This document shows, one piece after another, positions 8,122-17,684 of a DNA stretch of 64,000 nucleotides. Numbering within the stretch: position 1 is the first letter of the stretch; each line of letters opens with the position of its first letter. The translations under genes were made by a program, and so were the position numbers. A model generated the notes under the pieces. The model searched no databases and was not told the origin of the DNA. It saw only the letters and a list, made by a program, of their open reading frames with translations. Origin of the DNA: Clostridiales bacterium (lineage in GTDB: Bacteria > Bacillota > Clostridia > Saccharofermentanales > Saccharofermentanaceae); assembly GCA_017513085.1 (NCBI GenBank), contig JAFWDK010000023.1:1-64000 (forward strand), given 5' to 3'.

Positions 8122-10803
8122 TTATTCGTCCTGATCTTCCAATATATTTCCTTCCGGGAGGAATTCGAAGACCTCGCCTTCCTCCGACATATCCTCATCC
8201 GCCACGCCAAGTGTTTCCTCGATGTCGCGGACACATTTTTCATACATCTTCATGACCTTCCCATGACCGTCTTCCAACGTCATCTCATCGCCCCGTCCGG
8301 CCGCCGCTTCCAGATCGGCCGCCATCGATGAAAGCTTCTTCAGACCGATCGTCTTGGACGTACTCTTCAATGAATGAACATGGATCTCATAATTCTTCCA
8401 ATCCTTGCGCTCATAGCAATTCTGAAGATTCAGCGATTTCATCTTCTGCTCCATGCAATACTCCGCCAGGATCGCCTTATACATCTCCTCATCGTTCTGA
8501 CAGAAAAACAATCCCGTCTTCGTATCGACACCGGCTTTGTTCAGCGCCGCCAAAAGCGCTGCCGTCGTGCCTTCTTCTGCGTTCCCCTCTTCTGTTACGG
8601 GTGCTTGTTCCATCAGGATCTTGTCTTTCGGAAGATAATTCAGAAGCATCTTCTCCAGTGCTCTGGCATCCACCGGCTTCGTCAGGTAATCGTTGAATCC
8701 TTCTTCGATGTACTTTTCCTTGGCTCCACGTACCACATCCGCCGTAAGACAGATGATCGGGGTCTCGCGGTTTTTCGTATCCTCGCTTTCCCGGATCGTC
8801 TTCATGGCCGTCGTACCGTCCATTCCCGGCATACGCTGATCCATCAGGATCAGATCGTATTTTTTCTCTGAAGCCAGGCGTATCGCATCCTGCCCGGAAA
8901 TCGCCGTATTGACCTGAATGTCAGTTCTTTTCAAGAGATTGACCACAACAACGATGTTCATCTTGGTATCGTCAACGACCAGGATCTTCGCCTCCGGTGC
9001 CCGGAAGGATTCCTGATACGTCACTTCACCGTCTTCGTCATTCAGTTTCGCCTTGATATCACCCAGAGGCTCTTCGTCTTCGATCTTCTGCCACAGCTCG
9101 AACCAGAATGTGGACCCAACTCCGTACGTACTCTTCACCTTCAGTTCGCTGCCCATCAGGGAAAGAAGTTTTGTCGTGACGGATATGCCCAGACCTGTAC
9201 CCTCGATGTTCCTGTTGCGGACCACATCAAGTCTTTCAAAAGATTCGAAAAGCTTACTCATGTCGCTTTCCTTGATGCCGATGCCGGTATCTTTCACTTC
9301 AACATAGAGAAGAGTGGACGCATCCGGTCCCGGTCTTCTTTCCTTTTCGCGGATCGTCAATGTCACGGTTCCTTTTTCCGTATACTTTACGGCATTGGTC
9401 AGAAGATTCATGATGATCTCGTTTATGCGGGTATTGTCACCATAAAGCTCTGACGGGATATTCGGATCCACATCCAGCTCCACTTCCAGAAATTTGGCGC
9501 GCGCGCGTTCCGAGATGGAGTTCATCACATAGGCGATCTGCGATTTCACACTGTATCGCGCCGGCACGATCTCCATCTTTCCGTTTTCGATCTTCGAGAA
9601 ATCCAGGATACTGTTGACCAGCTGAAGAAGATTCTGGCCGGACTGACGGATATTTCTTGAATAGCCCCGGATATCCCTGCTGTCAGACTCTCTGTAGATC
9701 ACCTCATTCATACCGAGTATCGCATTGATCGGTGTGCGGATCTCGTGGGACATGTCCGCCAGGAACCGGCTCTTGGCTTCGCTGGCCTCATCCGCCGCCT
9801 GTTTCTCCAGTTTCAGCACATGCGCAGTATATTCCTGCTGCTGCTTGTTGAGTTTTTCGAGGACCAGCGCCAGGAAAACGGCAAACACGCCACCGACGAG
9901 GATGGCGATCACTTCCGTGATCAGGAAACCTTTCATGGAATCCCGAACCGCATACATCATCTGCGCCCGGCTCGTCGCAATGCCTACATACCAGCCTGTA
10001 TCCGCCATGGAAGTCACCACGATCCCACGGGTGACTCCGTCATAGTCATCGATATAGACCATCTCGCCCGATCCTTCCCGGATCGTATCGACCACTTTTT
10101 CATAAGAAACACCGGACACGTCCATAATGCCATGAGGCACGTCGTCAAAATCATAAGCCTCATCAGGATGCACGATCATGCCAAGATTTTCGTCCACCAG
10201 AAAAGCATAACTGTCCTGCGCCACTTCGGCTTCGCTGATAATATTCACCAACGTATCCACAAAAATATCGGCGGCCAGCACGCCCTGAAGCGTATCCCCT
10301 TTATAAACGGCTTTAGAGATCGTAATGATCGGCTGTTTCGTATCCGAATCCATGTACGGAGTCGAATAAAAAAGCGCCCGTGTGCTGGCTGCCGTTGTGT
10401 ACCATTCGCGGTCGTGGACGTAATCAACGGTACCATCCACCACAAAATCCGAGGCGCAAGCCATAGTGTTGTCCGGATAAGTAAAATAAAAGTCGTAAAT
10501 ATCGTCGTTTCTGTTCAGTTTTTCGTAATTGGAAAGCAGATATTGATGGAATGCCTCACGATCCCCGTCATATATGCCCGAGATCTCGATCTGGGTCGCA
10601 AGCGTGTCGATAATGGTTGCTTTCGTATTTATCCATGCCGTCAGCTCTCTCGAATACTTTTCCGCCGCAACGCGATAGTTTTCTTCTGACTGGGCAAAAA
10701 CACTCTTCTTGGCACGCTGATAACTGACCACTGAAAGCAGTCCGGTACTTGCCAGTACCACCAGCACGATCAAAAGCGTCATTCTAACCCGAAAACTCTT
10801 CAT
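8122..10803 (-). CDS. dCache-domain hybrid sensor histidine kinase with receiver and HPt
   Basis: A membrane anchor near the N-terminus (MTLLIVLVVLASTGLLSVV) is followed by an external double-Cache domain of about 250 residues. Its hallmarks are REWYTTAAS, STPYMDSDTKQP, GVLAADIFVD and the second lobe YAFLVDENLGMIVHP. dCache domains bind small ligands outside the cell. A second membrane segment, HisKA (FLADMSHEIRTP), HATPase (DTGIGI, GTGLGI), a receiver (Asp in LILMDQRMPGMDG) and HPt (HVHSLKSTSKTIG) follow. The tail is acidic, as in the kinase at 2982-5657. I chose the Met at 10803 because it puts the anchor at the N-terminus; an in-frame ATG at 10905 would add 34 residues. Neither has a good ribosome binding site. 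Confidence 0.88.
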   Translation of the reverse strand: MKSFRVRMTLLIVLVVLASTGLLSVVSYQRAKKSVFAQSEENYRVAAEKYSRELTAWINTKATIIDTLATQIEISGIYDGDREAFHQYLLSNYEKLNRNDDIYDFYFTYPDNTMACASDFVVDGTVDYVHDREWYTTAASTRALFYSTPYMDSDTKQPIITISKAVYKGDTLQGVLAADIFVDTLVNIISEAEVAQDSYAFLVDENLGMIVHPDEAYDFDDVPHGIMDVSGVSYEKVVDTIREGSGEMVYIDDYDGVTRGIVVTSMADTGWYVGIATSRAQMMYAVRDSMKGFLITEVIAILVGGVFAVFLALVLEKLNKQQQEYTAHVLKLEKQAADEASEAKSRFLADMSHEIRTPINAILGMNEVIYRESDSRDIRGYSRNIRQSGQNLLQLVNSILDFSKIENGKMEIVPARYSVKSQIAYVMNSISERARAKFLEVELDVDPNIPSELYGDNTRINEIIMNLLTNAVKYTEKGTVTLTIREKERRPGPDASTLLYVEVKDTGIGIKESDMSKLFESFERLDVVRNRNIEGTGLGISVTTKLLSLMGSELKVKSTYGVGSTFWFELWQKIEDEEPLGDIKAKLNDEDGEVTYQESFRAPEAKILVVDDTKMNIVVVVNLLKRTDIQVNTAISGQDAIRLASEKKYDLILMDQRMPGMDGTTAMKTIRESEDTKNRETPIICLTADVVRGAKEKYIEEGFNDYLTKPVDARALEKMLLNYLPKDKILMEQAPVTEEGNAEEGTTAALLAALNKAGVDTKTGLFFCQNDEEMYKAILAEYCMEQKMKSLNLQNCYERKDWKNYEIHVHSLKSTSKTIGLKKLSSMAADLEAAAGRGDEMTLEDGHGKVMKMYEKCVRDIEETLGVADEDMSEEGEVFEFLPEGNILEDQDE

Positions 10804-11010
10804 GCTTTTACGATTCGAAGCGCAACTGGAAACGGCTTCTACTATCCTTACCCCATTCCTGCCACAATACCCCAGTCGGCAGGCCTCTTTTGATAATTTT
10901 ACCATAGCGCGCCGTTTCGAAAAATGTACTCAACGTGACAATTTATTTAAATAAATGAATTTTCGGGCATGCGCGTTTAACAGGGCTTTTCGTAAGGATG
11001 TGTCTCTTCC

Positions 11011-11039
11011 TTGCTTTTTCTTCTTATTCCGAATATATT
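11011..11039 (+). promoter_or_regulatory. Putative sigma-A promoter for the unknown gene at 11075
   Basis: TTGCTT (11011-11016) and TATATT (11034-11039) are separated by 17 bases and lie in the divergent gap between the dCache kinase and the plus-strand gene. Confidence 0.45.
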
Positions 11040-11074
11040 GTGTATAGAAGCACCTAGCGAAAGGAGAACACGAC

Positions 11075-11656
11075 ATGAAGAAATTCGAGATTACCGAAGT
11101 GCTGGAAGAAGCCTGCAAGCAGACTCTTTTATGCCGTATGTTCCTTAAATCCGATCCGAACTGCTATAACTGTTTTCCTCTCCAGAAGAGCGACGAGTTG
11201 TTTCTTTACATGGATGAACAGGACTTTCGTCTGGACGGGTATGTCGTGCGCCGGATCAAAGACGTTGTCGAGATCAGCAGCAAGGTCGACCTGACCAACG
11301 ATATCCTGGAAAGCGAAGGTGTCACTTCCGAGATCAAAAAGATCGATATCGACCTTTCATCCTGGGACCGTGTGCTTTTCTATCTGTCCGAGAAGCGTAT
11401 GAACGCCATTTTCGAGTCCGAAGACAGAAACAGCGGACAGATCGATTTCGTCATCGGCCGTATCGAGAAGAAAGACGACCGTTATCTCTATGTCCGCGGA
11501 TTTGACGCCGATGGAAAATGGGAAGACAAATCGACGCGCATTGCATTCTCCGAACTGATCTCCATATCTTTCGGGACACGCTATGTCGAGATCTTCTCCA
11601 AATATCTTCCGGTATGTCCGGTCGAACCGGAGATCTCACTTGTCAAGCCGGAATGA
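11075..11656 (+). CDS. Conserved-looking protein of unknown function, 193 residues
   Basis: An AAAGGAGA ribosome binding site precedes the ATG. The protein is soluble, acidic to neutral, without signal peptide or membrane segment. A small Cys cluster lies near the N-terminus (CKQTLLCRMF and CYNC within residues 14-53). Residues 55-190 alternate short beta-like strands (GYVVRRIKDVVEI, RYLYVRGFD, RIAFSELISISFG), suggesting a beta-rich regulatory or ligand-binding fold. I do not recognise a family. The next gene (TSCPD) starts 77 bases downstream on the same strand, so the two may be co-transcribed. The CxxC could bind a metal; this is inference. Confidence 0.75.
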   Translation: MKKFEITEVLEEACKQTLLCRMFLKSDPNCYNCFPLQKSDELFLYMDEQDFRLDGYVVRRIKDVVEISSKVDLTNDILESEGVTSEIKKIDIDLSSWDRVLFYLSEKRMNAIFESEDRNSGQIDFVIGRIEKKDDRYLYVRGFDADGKWEDKSTRIAFSELISISFGTRYVEIFSKYLPVCPVEPEISLVKPE

Positions 11657-11733
11657 CCCCCACCAAGGGAGTTCCCGAAAAACCGAAGAACACCAAGTCT
11701 ATTCTCATCAAATTCTCGCAAAGGAGGAAAACC

Positions 11734-11985
11734 ATGCACTATACGTATCGAACGACAGGAACCTGTTCCAGCAAGATCGATTTTGAGATCAACGATGGTG
11801 TGGTCACAGATGTGGTCTTCACAAACGGCTGTAACGGCAATCTGAAGGCCATCAGCAAGCTGATTGACGGCTGGACGGCAGACGCGATTGCCGAGAAGCT
11901 TGCCGGTAATACATGCGGCTTTAGATCCACTTCTTGTGCCGACCAACTTGCCCAAGCAGTTTTGGAAGCAAAAAGCAAGGAGTAA
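11734..11985 (+). CDS. Stand-alone TSCPD domain protein (TIGR03905 type)
   Basis: The 83-residue protein carries the whole TSCPD signature: TGTCSSKI near the N-terminus, VVFTNGCNGNLKAIS in the middle and CGFRSTSCADQLAQAV at the end. The domain is named for a Cys-containing motif also found at the C-terminus of some ribonucleotide reductases. As a free-standing protein its role is unproven, with nucleotide or metal binding suggested. The start is fixed by AAAGGAGG six bases upstream of the ATG at 11734. It may be co-transcribed with the preceding unknown gene. Confidence 0.88.
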   Translation: MHYTYRTTGTCSSKIDFEINDGVVTDVVFTNGCNGNLKAISKLIDGWTADAIAEKLAGNTCGFRSTSCADQLAQAVLEAKSKE

Positions 11986-12023
11986 TTCGGCAAAAAAAAC
12001 ACGTCCAAACTCCTACTAATACT

Positions 12024-12051
12024 TTGAATTTTGCTATAAATATGTTATAGT
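12024..12051 (+). promoter_or_regulatory. Putative promoter of the subtilase gene
   Basis: TTGAAT (12024-12029) and TATAGT (12046-12051) are spaced by 16 bases in an AT-rich gap, about 50 bases before the subtilase ATG. Confidence 0.5.
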
Positions 12052-12104
12052 AGTCGTATTAGTTTTTTATCTAATGATATGGCTAGAAGAAAGGAATTAA
12101 GAAA

Positions 12105-14153
12105 ATGAAAAACAGTGTTTTGCTTAAAACGTTGGGTTTAACGTTAGTTGCAGGTGTAACTGTTTCTTCTCTGGGCATTCCGGCGAAGACGGTTTCTGCA
12201 GACGCAGACAAGGGCATCAATGTTGGAGATTACTCCATTAATCTTGATGAATCCCGCCCGCATGAAGCAAATGAATTGCTCATTTCAACCAAGGGTGTTG
12301 ATCTGACAGTTGACGCTTCCTCGTTAGGCTTTGCGTACTCCTCCATTGAGAAGGTAGACATCTCTTTTGATGACAATCTGTACCTTGTCAAGACTGATCC
12401 GAACGTCAAGACAGTTTCCGTTGCCGAGACTTTTGACGCGGACACATTCAACTACATCGAGTACAACTACATTAATGAATTGATCAAGCCGGTTACTCCT
12501 TATGCAGGAACAGGCTTGGAAGTTCCGGGCTGGCAGCACAAATATCTGGATTCCCAGTCTGCATGGACTACTCTGAGCAAGACAACACACAGCAAAGTCC
12601 GTGTTGCTATCATTGACCAGGGTGTCGATTATACACATCCTGAACTCGAAGGTCTCGTAAACAAGAACCTGAGCTATGACTGTCAGCGTGACAAGAAACT
12701 CGGTTCCGACGGATTCGGCGATCACGGTACTCACGTTGCAGGTATTGTCGGTGGAAGATACAGCGGCAGCTCCGATGTGAACCGCGGTGTTGCTTCCGGT
12801 GCGAAGAACGACGTAGTTGAGATGGTTAGTGTTAACATCTTCCCGTCTTCCGGCGGTGCTTCCGATCTGGTTTGCGCAAAGGGTATCACCTATGCTGCAG
12901 ATAAGAATTGCCGTGTAGCGAACATGAGTTTCGGTGGTAACGGTTATTCCAACACCATGGGCGGCGCTGTACGTTATGCATATATGGTCAAGGGTATGTG
13001 CCTCATCGCTGCGGCAGGAAACGAGTCTTCTGACATCTCTTCCTTCCCGTCCGACTATCCGGAAGTTTTCAGCGTAATGGCTTCCGATGCTTACGCAGAT
13101 CCGACGCTCTACAAGGGCGCAAGCTATTCCAACTATGGTTATGCTAAGGACGTTATCGCTCCTGGTTCCGTTATCAACAGCTCTGTTGTTGGTGGCGGTT
13201 TTGCAGAAAAGTCCGGTACTTCCATGGCTTCTCCGTGTGTAACCGGTGTTGCTGCTATGATGATTTCCGTAAATACTAAGATCACGCCTGCTCAGATCAA
13301 GACTTTGATCAAGAAGACCTGCCTGGATCTTTACAACAAGGGTTATGACCCGTACACAGGTTATGGTATGGTCGATGCAGGTGAAGCGGTTGTTGCTGCT
13401 AAGAACCTGAAGGCTTCCAGCGATATTTCTTCTTTCATCACAAGAAGCTACGAAGCTGCTCTGGACCGTGTTCCGGACGATGCTACAGTAGAGTACTGGG
13501 TTGGCAAGCTCAGCGAGGGCGCTACCGGTGCTGATTACATCAACTCTATCTGCAATGCTCCTGAGATCGAATCTCTCAACTACAATGATCGTGCATTCGT
13601 TAATATGCTTTACAATGCAATCTTCAATCGTGTAGCTGACAAAGATGGTATGTCCACATGGGTTGCTTATCTCGAGGCCGGCTGCAGCAGAAAGTCCCTG
13701 GTTGCTCAGTTCATCAACTCTGCTGAGTTCGAAGCTCTCTGCGATTCTTATGGTATCGAAGCCGGTAAGGCTGACTTTGATAAGGAAAGCGAGAGAAACC
13801 TCAAGGTTACTGCTTTCGTTAATCGTCTCTATGGCATCTGCCTCAACCGTGCTTCTGAAGAAGATGGTCTTGAGTTCTGGTGCGAGAAGATCAACAACGG
13901 CGAGTTCTCTGCACAGCAGATCGTTTCTTTCTTCTTCACCAGCCCTGAATATACGGCTCTGAACAGAAATGACGAAGCTTTCCTGAATGATCTTTACAGC
14001 GCATTCTTCGACAGAGAAGCTGATGCTGCAGGTTTTGCATTCTGGGCAGAACAGCTCGCTAACGGCACAGCTCGTGCTGACATTCTCTCCGGCTTCATCT
14101 ATTCCGAAGAGTTCAGCGCTCTCTGCGCTTCCTACGGTGTTCGCCAGTTCTGA
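12105..14153 (+). CDS. Secreted subtilisin-like serine protease with C-terminal DUF4214 modules
   Basis: A signal peptide (KTLGLTLVAGVTVSSLG, cleavage near residue 32) leads to a prodomain-like region and a peptidase S8 domain at about 140-435. The catalytic residues are visible: Asp171 in VAIIDQGVDYTHPE, His207 in GDHGTHVAGI, oxyanion Asn306 in AAAGNES and Ser373 in GTSMASPCVTG. Residues 440-682 hold four half-repeats of DUF4214 (pattern: RxY..L.R..D..G...W......G......I..F..S.EF). The same modules occur in the deacetylases at 18672 and 20948. The gene uses many T-ending codons (GGT, GCT, CGT), more than most neighbours, which suggests high expression. Its substrate is unknown. A strong terminator follows. 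Confidence 0.93.
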   Translation: MKNSVLLKTLGLTLVAGVTVSSLGIPAKTVSADADKGINVGDYSINLDESRPHEANELLISTKGVDLTVDASSLGFAYSSIEKVDISFDDNLYLVKTDPNVKTVSVAETFDADTFNYIEYNYINELIKPVTPYAGTGLEVPGWQHKYLDSQSAWTTLSKTTHSKVRVAIIDQGVDYTHPELEGLVNKNLSYDCQRDKKLGSDGFGDHGTHVAGIVGGRYSGSSDVNRGVASGAKNDVVEMVSVNIFPSSGGASDLVCAKGITYAADKNCRVANMSFGGNGYSNTMGGAVRYAYMVKGMCLIAAAGNESSDISSFPSDYPEVFSVMASDAYADPTLYKGASYSNYGYAKDVIAPGSVINSSVVGGGFAEKSGTSMASPCVTGVAAMMISVNTKITPAQIKTLIKKTCLDLYNKGYDPYTGYGMVDAGEAVVAAKNLKASSDISSFITRSYEAALDRVPDDATVEYWVGKLSEGATGADYINSICNAPEIESLNYNDRAFVNMLYNAIFNRVADKDGMSTWVAYLEAGCSRKSLVAQFINSAEFEALCDSYGIEAGKADFDKESERNLKVTAFVNRLYGICLNRASEEDGLEFWCEKINNGEFSAQQIVSFFFTSPEYTALNRNDEAFLNDLYSAFFDREADAAGFAFWAEQLANGTARADILSGFIYSEEFSALCASYGVRQF

Positions 14154-14186
14154 TCCTAGCGACCCGAAGAACAAAAACAAAATCAA

Positions 14187-14219
14187 GGAAGCTGTCTCAA
14201 ATGAGACAGCTTCCTTTTT
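14187..14219 (+). terminator. Rho-independent terminator of the subtilase gene
   Basis: A perfect 12-bp stem with loop AAAT is followed by five T. Its core GCTGTCTCAAATGAGACAGC is identical to the terminator at 37271-37304. Confidence 0.92.
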
Positions 14220-14375
14220 ATATATATACATTATAGATTCATATAGATTCTATCTTTGTAAGACCTGCCACCCGGTCTTTTCTCTAAGCCAAAGTCATCC
14301 TGTCAGAGGATAGTGCTCCGGATATTTACTGTTTTCATCAGTGGATTGCTTTACGCTGTTTTTCTGTATTATCCA

Positions 14376-16775
14376 TCAGCGGATGGTACCGACCTGGATC
14401 AGATGCTTACTCACGAATCTTCGAATACGGGAATTTTTGGCATTCTCAGTAGTCAACATCTTCTGCCCTAAATCAATCAAAGACTGTAGTTCTTCATTCG
14501 TTACTCCATCAGCGCTAAACGCAGCCTTCTGGGCAATAGAAACGAGCTTTCGGGAAGGGCGCTTCTTATACGGGATCAACGCAAGGCGTATATATCGATA
14601 GTATGCGCGGGCACGATTATTGACATTCCCTGAAGAAAACTTGTTTTTCCACCAGAGACAGTATCCTAACCTTATTATGAGCAGTACAACAACGATGGCC
14701 AAAATGACTAAGATCAGTTTTGCCCAGAATGGTATCTTTGTTCTGACTACAATCGATTGGCGCTCCTCTTCCATTTGCCTTACTGATTCGTGAAGTGACG
14801 CAAAACTCTGAGAGGATTCCGTGGTGACATCTTCACTTTCAAGTGTCGGTCTGGGTGTAATCAGCTCTTGTATCTTCTCGCTGGCGCGTGAGTGCGGGGG
14901 ATGATTCTGATCGAGATCGACTGCCAACTGGCTGTCAGTCTTAACCGTATTGAGTCCGAATCCCTCCATAGCATTCTGGTTTCCCGGGGTCGGATCGCAG
15001 AGCACCCATCCATAATCTTCCGTAAAGAACTCAAACCAGGCATGCGCATCTGTCGTGAACACAGGGCAAGAGTCCCAGTTTCTCACATTATTGAGCATAT
15101 ATCCGTTCACATACCGTGTCGGAACCCCGATCATGCGAAGAAGAATCGCTGCGGTAGTCGCATAATGCACGCAGAAACCTGTATCCGCGTCCTCGATAAA
15201 CCATTCGATAAAATCTTTGTCATCCGGCGGATATGGCGTGGAAGCATCATATGGATGGAGTTGTGATACCATCGCGATCACTCGCTCCACCTTCTCCTCA
15301 TCCGACAAATACCCCGGATCACTCATGCATTGTTTAAACCACACAGGAAGCACGTCACTGGTCTCGATCGCAGTCCAAGTGTCCGATGGAACATTCAGAT
15401 AACGTGAATACACCAGATCCAGGTATTCATCTGACCATGCACCGGCGACTTTAACCGGCACATTGTTGTATGCATATACGTATTTTGTACTGCCATTCAG
15501 TTCAGGTGAAAGCTCTTGAAGCATATCGGTGGTCCGTTCATGAATCTCACCGGCTCCTGTTTCTGAAGAGTGACGGTAATTGTCCGCATAGTACGGGACG
15601 GCTCGTCGGACTGCCTTGGCCTCCATCGTTACCTCAAGGATATATTTTCCTTCCAAAGGATCCGGCAAAACACCATTCAGATAGAACTCTTGCGGACTCA
15701 TGTCGATTTCGTCGGCCGTCCACACATTATCGCTGTATTTTCCCATAGAGGCAGTTTTCAGATAAATATACCGACTGGGCTCGACATCCATCGCGTATGT
15801 GGAATTCGGATAACGCTCGACCGTCATGATTTTAACTTCCGGTGGTTCGAAATCTCCAACCATACTCAGATCTTCCTTGCTTCCATCGTTCATGACGACA
15901 ACTTGTTTCGCAATGTCTGATATTACAGAACTTCCACTCCATTGCTTACCCTTCTCTTTCTGTTTAAAAAAATCCAGAACTGATTTTGGCATTTTATTGC
16001 TCAGTTTGGATACATCGGTTGCAATAGATTTAAAAAATGCTTTCTCCTTTTCCGCCCATTCGTTTTTGTTATATCCTTTCTGAGGGAAGATAATACCAAG
16101 TACCAGAAGAAGCGCCACGACCGGGAATGCCAGTCTAAGGACGATCTGGTCTTTTCTTTCCCCTTTTTCTTTTCGCAGGCACCGCAAACAAACCAACAAA
16201 ATGATAGATGCGATGACCATCTCACAGGAAAGCATGCTAGGGAATAAATAATCGAGGGCTATGGTACAAAGAATGTAGGGCAGACAGCTTGTCAAAGCAA
16301 ACCAGCACGAGCGGCGCCGCAGTACCACAAAAGAAGTCAGAGATGCCGGCCAGGTGGCAAGGAGCAGAAAGAATAGCGTAATCGAGTGATCGGAAGCCGA
16401 CACCTGCATTTTGGCAGCCGGAAGAGGGAGATCCCTGAACGTATACACCTTCAGCATTCTCAGAGTATTCCACATGGCGTCTTTCGCGCCGCCTAAATTC
16501 ATTAATAGAATGCCTACGCAGATCAAGGCATTGACGCCAAACATCACCAGAGGATATATCTTACTTTTTCTGCTGTTCACATATACTGCACCCGCCACAT
16601 ATAGTGGAAGGATCGTCAGAAGCATGACGAAACGAAGAGGCAGATCGTAGGTGCTTTGAACCAGCAGAGTCAGCCCGAGCGACAACGCCAAGGAAAGGGA
16701 AAATGCAAGTACGATCGTGCTTATTCCGATTTGAAGATCGCTTCTATTTAAGTTTTCGGACTTATTTTTTTTCAT
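14376..16775 (-). CDS. Membrane transglutaminase-like protein (TgpA/DUF3488 type), copy 1
   Basis: The 799-residue protein has about seven membrane helices in the first 230 residues, an external region, a transglutaminase core with the triad Cys535 (DTGFCVHYATT), His578 (TDAHAWFEFF) and Asp594 (LCDPTPGN), then a Ser/Thr/Glu-rich linker, one more membrane helix near 685-710 and a cytoplasmic tail. Such proteins are always found with MoxR and DUF58 partners, as here. They are thought to act on peptides or proteins at the envelope, by cleavage or cross-linking; the true reaction is not established. The start overlaps the DUF58 gene end by 14 bases, so the genes form an operon. Copy 2 is at 26198-28585. 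Confidence 0.9.
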   Translation of the reverse strand: MKKNKSENLNRSDLQIGISTIVLAFSLSLALSLGLTLLVQSTYDLPLRFVMLLTILPLYVAGAVYVNSRKSKIYPLVMFGVNALICVGILLMNLGGAKDAMWNTLRMLKVYTFRDLPLPAAKMQVSASDHSITLFFLLLATWPASLTSFVVLRRRSCWFALTSCLPYILCTIALDYLFPSMLSCEMVIASIILLVCLRCLRKEKGERKDQIVLRLAFPVVALLLVLGIIFPQKGYNKNEWAEKEKAFFKSIATDVSKLSNKMPKSVLDFFKQKEKGKQWSGSSVISDIAKQVVVMNDGSKEDLSMVGDFEPPEVKIMTVERYPNSTYAMDVEPSRYIYLKTASMGKYSDNVWTADEIDMSPQEFYLNGVLPDPLEGKYILEVTMEAKAVRRAVPYYADNYRHSSETGAGEIHERTTDMLQELSPELNGSTKYVYAYNNVPVKVAGAWSDEYLDLVYSRYLNVPSDTWTAIETSDVLPVWFKQCMSDPGYLSDEEKVERVIAMVSQLHPYDASTPYPPDDKDFIEWFIEDADTGFCVHYATTAAILLRMIGVPTRYVNGYMLNNVRNWDSCPVFTTDAHAWFEFFTEDYGWVLCDPTPGNQNAMEGFGLNTVKTDSQLAVDLDQNHPPHSRASEKIQELITPRPTLESEDVTTESSQSFASLHESVRQMEEERQSIVVRTKIPFWAKLILVILAIVVVLLIIRLGYCLWWKNKFSSGNVNNRARAYYRYIRLALIPYKKRPSRKLVSIAQKAAFSADGVTNEELQSLIDLGQKMLTTENAKNSRIRRFVSKHLIQVGTIR

Positions 16776-17670
16776 CCGCGTCCTCCTTAGGGATCTGCAT
16801 ATGAAGGATCTTCAAGATCGCCGTATCGAGATCTCTTTGAGACTCGATGTTAAAAGCGACCTCCCTCTTCTTTGGCGGCAGGACACGGATCTTGTGATCG
16901 ATGTCATGGCTGAGAAAATAGTTTGACGTGAACAGTAATTCGCCAAGTTTTTGGTCCATCTGATCACGATCGTTTTTTAGTTCGAGATAAACACGGGCAT
17001 GACCGAAACAAGGCTCCTGAGGTTCTTTGACCAGAATATGGTCGCGCTTGGCCGATAGTTTCCAATGAATATTCTTGACCGGATCTCCCACCATGTAATC
17101 ACGAACATCGTAGATCTCAGAATACGGCGCACGTGATTTTTTCAGCATGCGTGCTTTAAAACCGTTCGATTCCGGGATAATCTCCGGAATGATCGGGATC
17201 GGGCGAACCACCACTTCTTCTTTCAGATGGAATTTCTTGGAAACGAAGAAGAGCTTAAACAAGTCATAGACCTTATAATTTGAGGAAGTAAATACATATG
17301 TGCCGCAATGCTCGGTATTGATCGGGAAATGCTTCTCCCCGCCATGAGCAAACTCGATTTTTTTATAGTTCTGCTTGATATCGCTCATGATTTCCTGGCT
17401 AACCAGAGAAAGACGGCAGACAAAGAAACCGAAAACGCTCCGGCTTTCTGCCTTTACTACGATTTCTGCCTCTTTTCCGATCTGGACATTCTTAGGGACC
17501 TTGACTTCTATCCTGGTGTGAAAACTATTGATGATTGCCGAAATCAAAGAAATCGGCGGTATCAAGAGCAGGATCAGCATGCAATACCACGATAGCCACA
17601 TCTGATAAAACAGAAAGAACACTACCGAAGCAACAAGCATCAGAATGTATAAACACCAACTCTTTACCAT
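16762..17670 (-). CDS. DUF58 domain protein, copy 1
   Basis: Two adjacent membrane segments open the protein (residues 5-45), followed by an external-type beta region and the DUF58 signature DVRDYMVGDPVKNIHWKLSA with DHILVKEPQE (about residues 190-230). DUF58 proteins have a von Willebrand-like fold and are found with MoxR ATPases, which may remodel complexes holding them. It lies between the moxR gene (14 bases upstream) and the transglutaminase gene (overlapping). Function in envelope-protein assembly is inferred from this conserved gene trio. The closest relative in the window is at 28575-29477. Confidence 0.9.
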   Translation of the reverse strand: MVKSWCLYILMLVASVVFFLFYQMWLSWYCMLILLLIPPISLISAIINSFHTRIEVKVPKNVQIGKEAEIVVKAESRSVFGFFVCRLSLVSQEIMSDIKQNYKKIEFAHGGEKHFPINTEHCGTYVFTSSNYKVYDLFKLFFVSKKFHLKEEVVVRPIPIIPEIIPESNGFKARMLKKSRAPYSEIYDVRDYMVGDPVKNIHWKLSAKRDHILVKEPQEPCFGHARVYLELKNDRDQMDQKLGELLFTSNYFLSHDIDHKIRVLPPKKREVAFNIESQRDLDTAILKILHMQIPKEDADEKK

Positions 17671-17684
17671 ACATCAGACCGCAA

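Noticed and set aside
12324..14231. A 635-codon open frame antisense to the subtilase gene
   Set aside because: It is a codon-bias shadow: it has no ribosome binding site or recognisable domain, while the plus-strand protein has a full catalytic triad.
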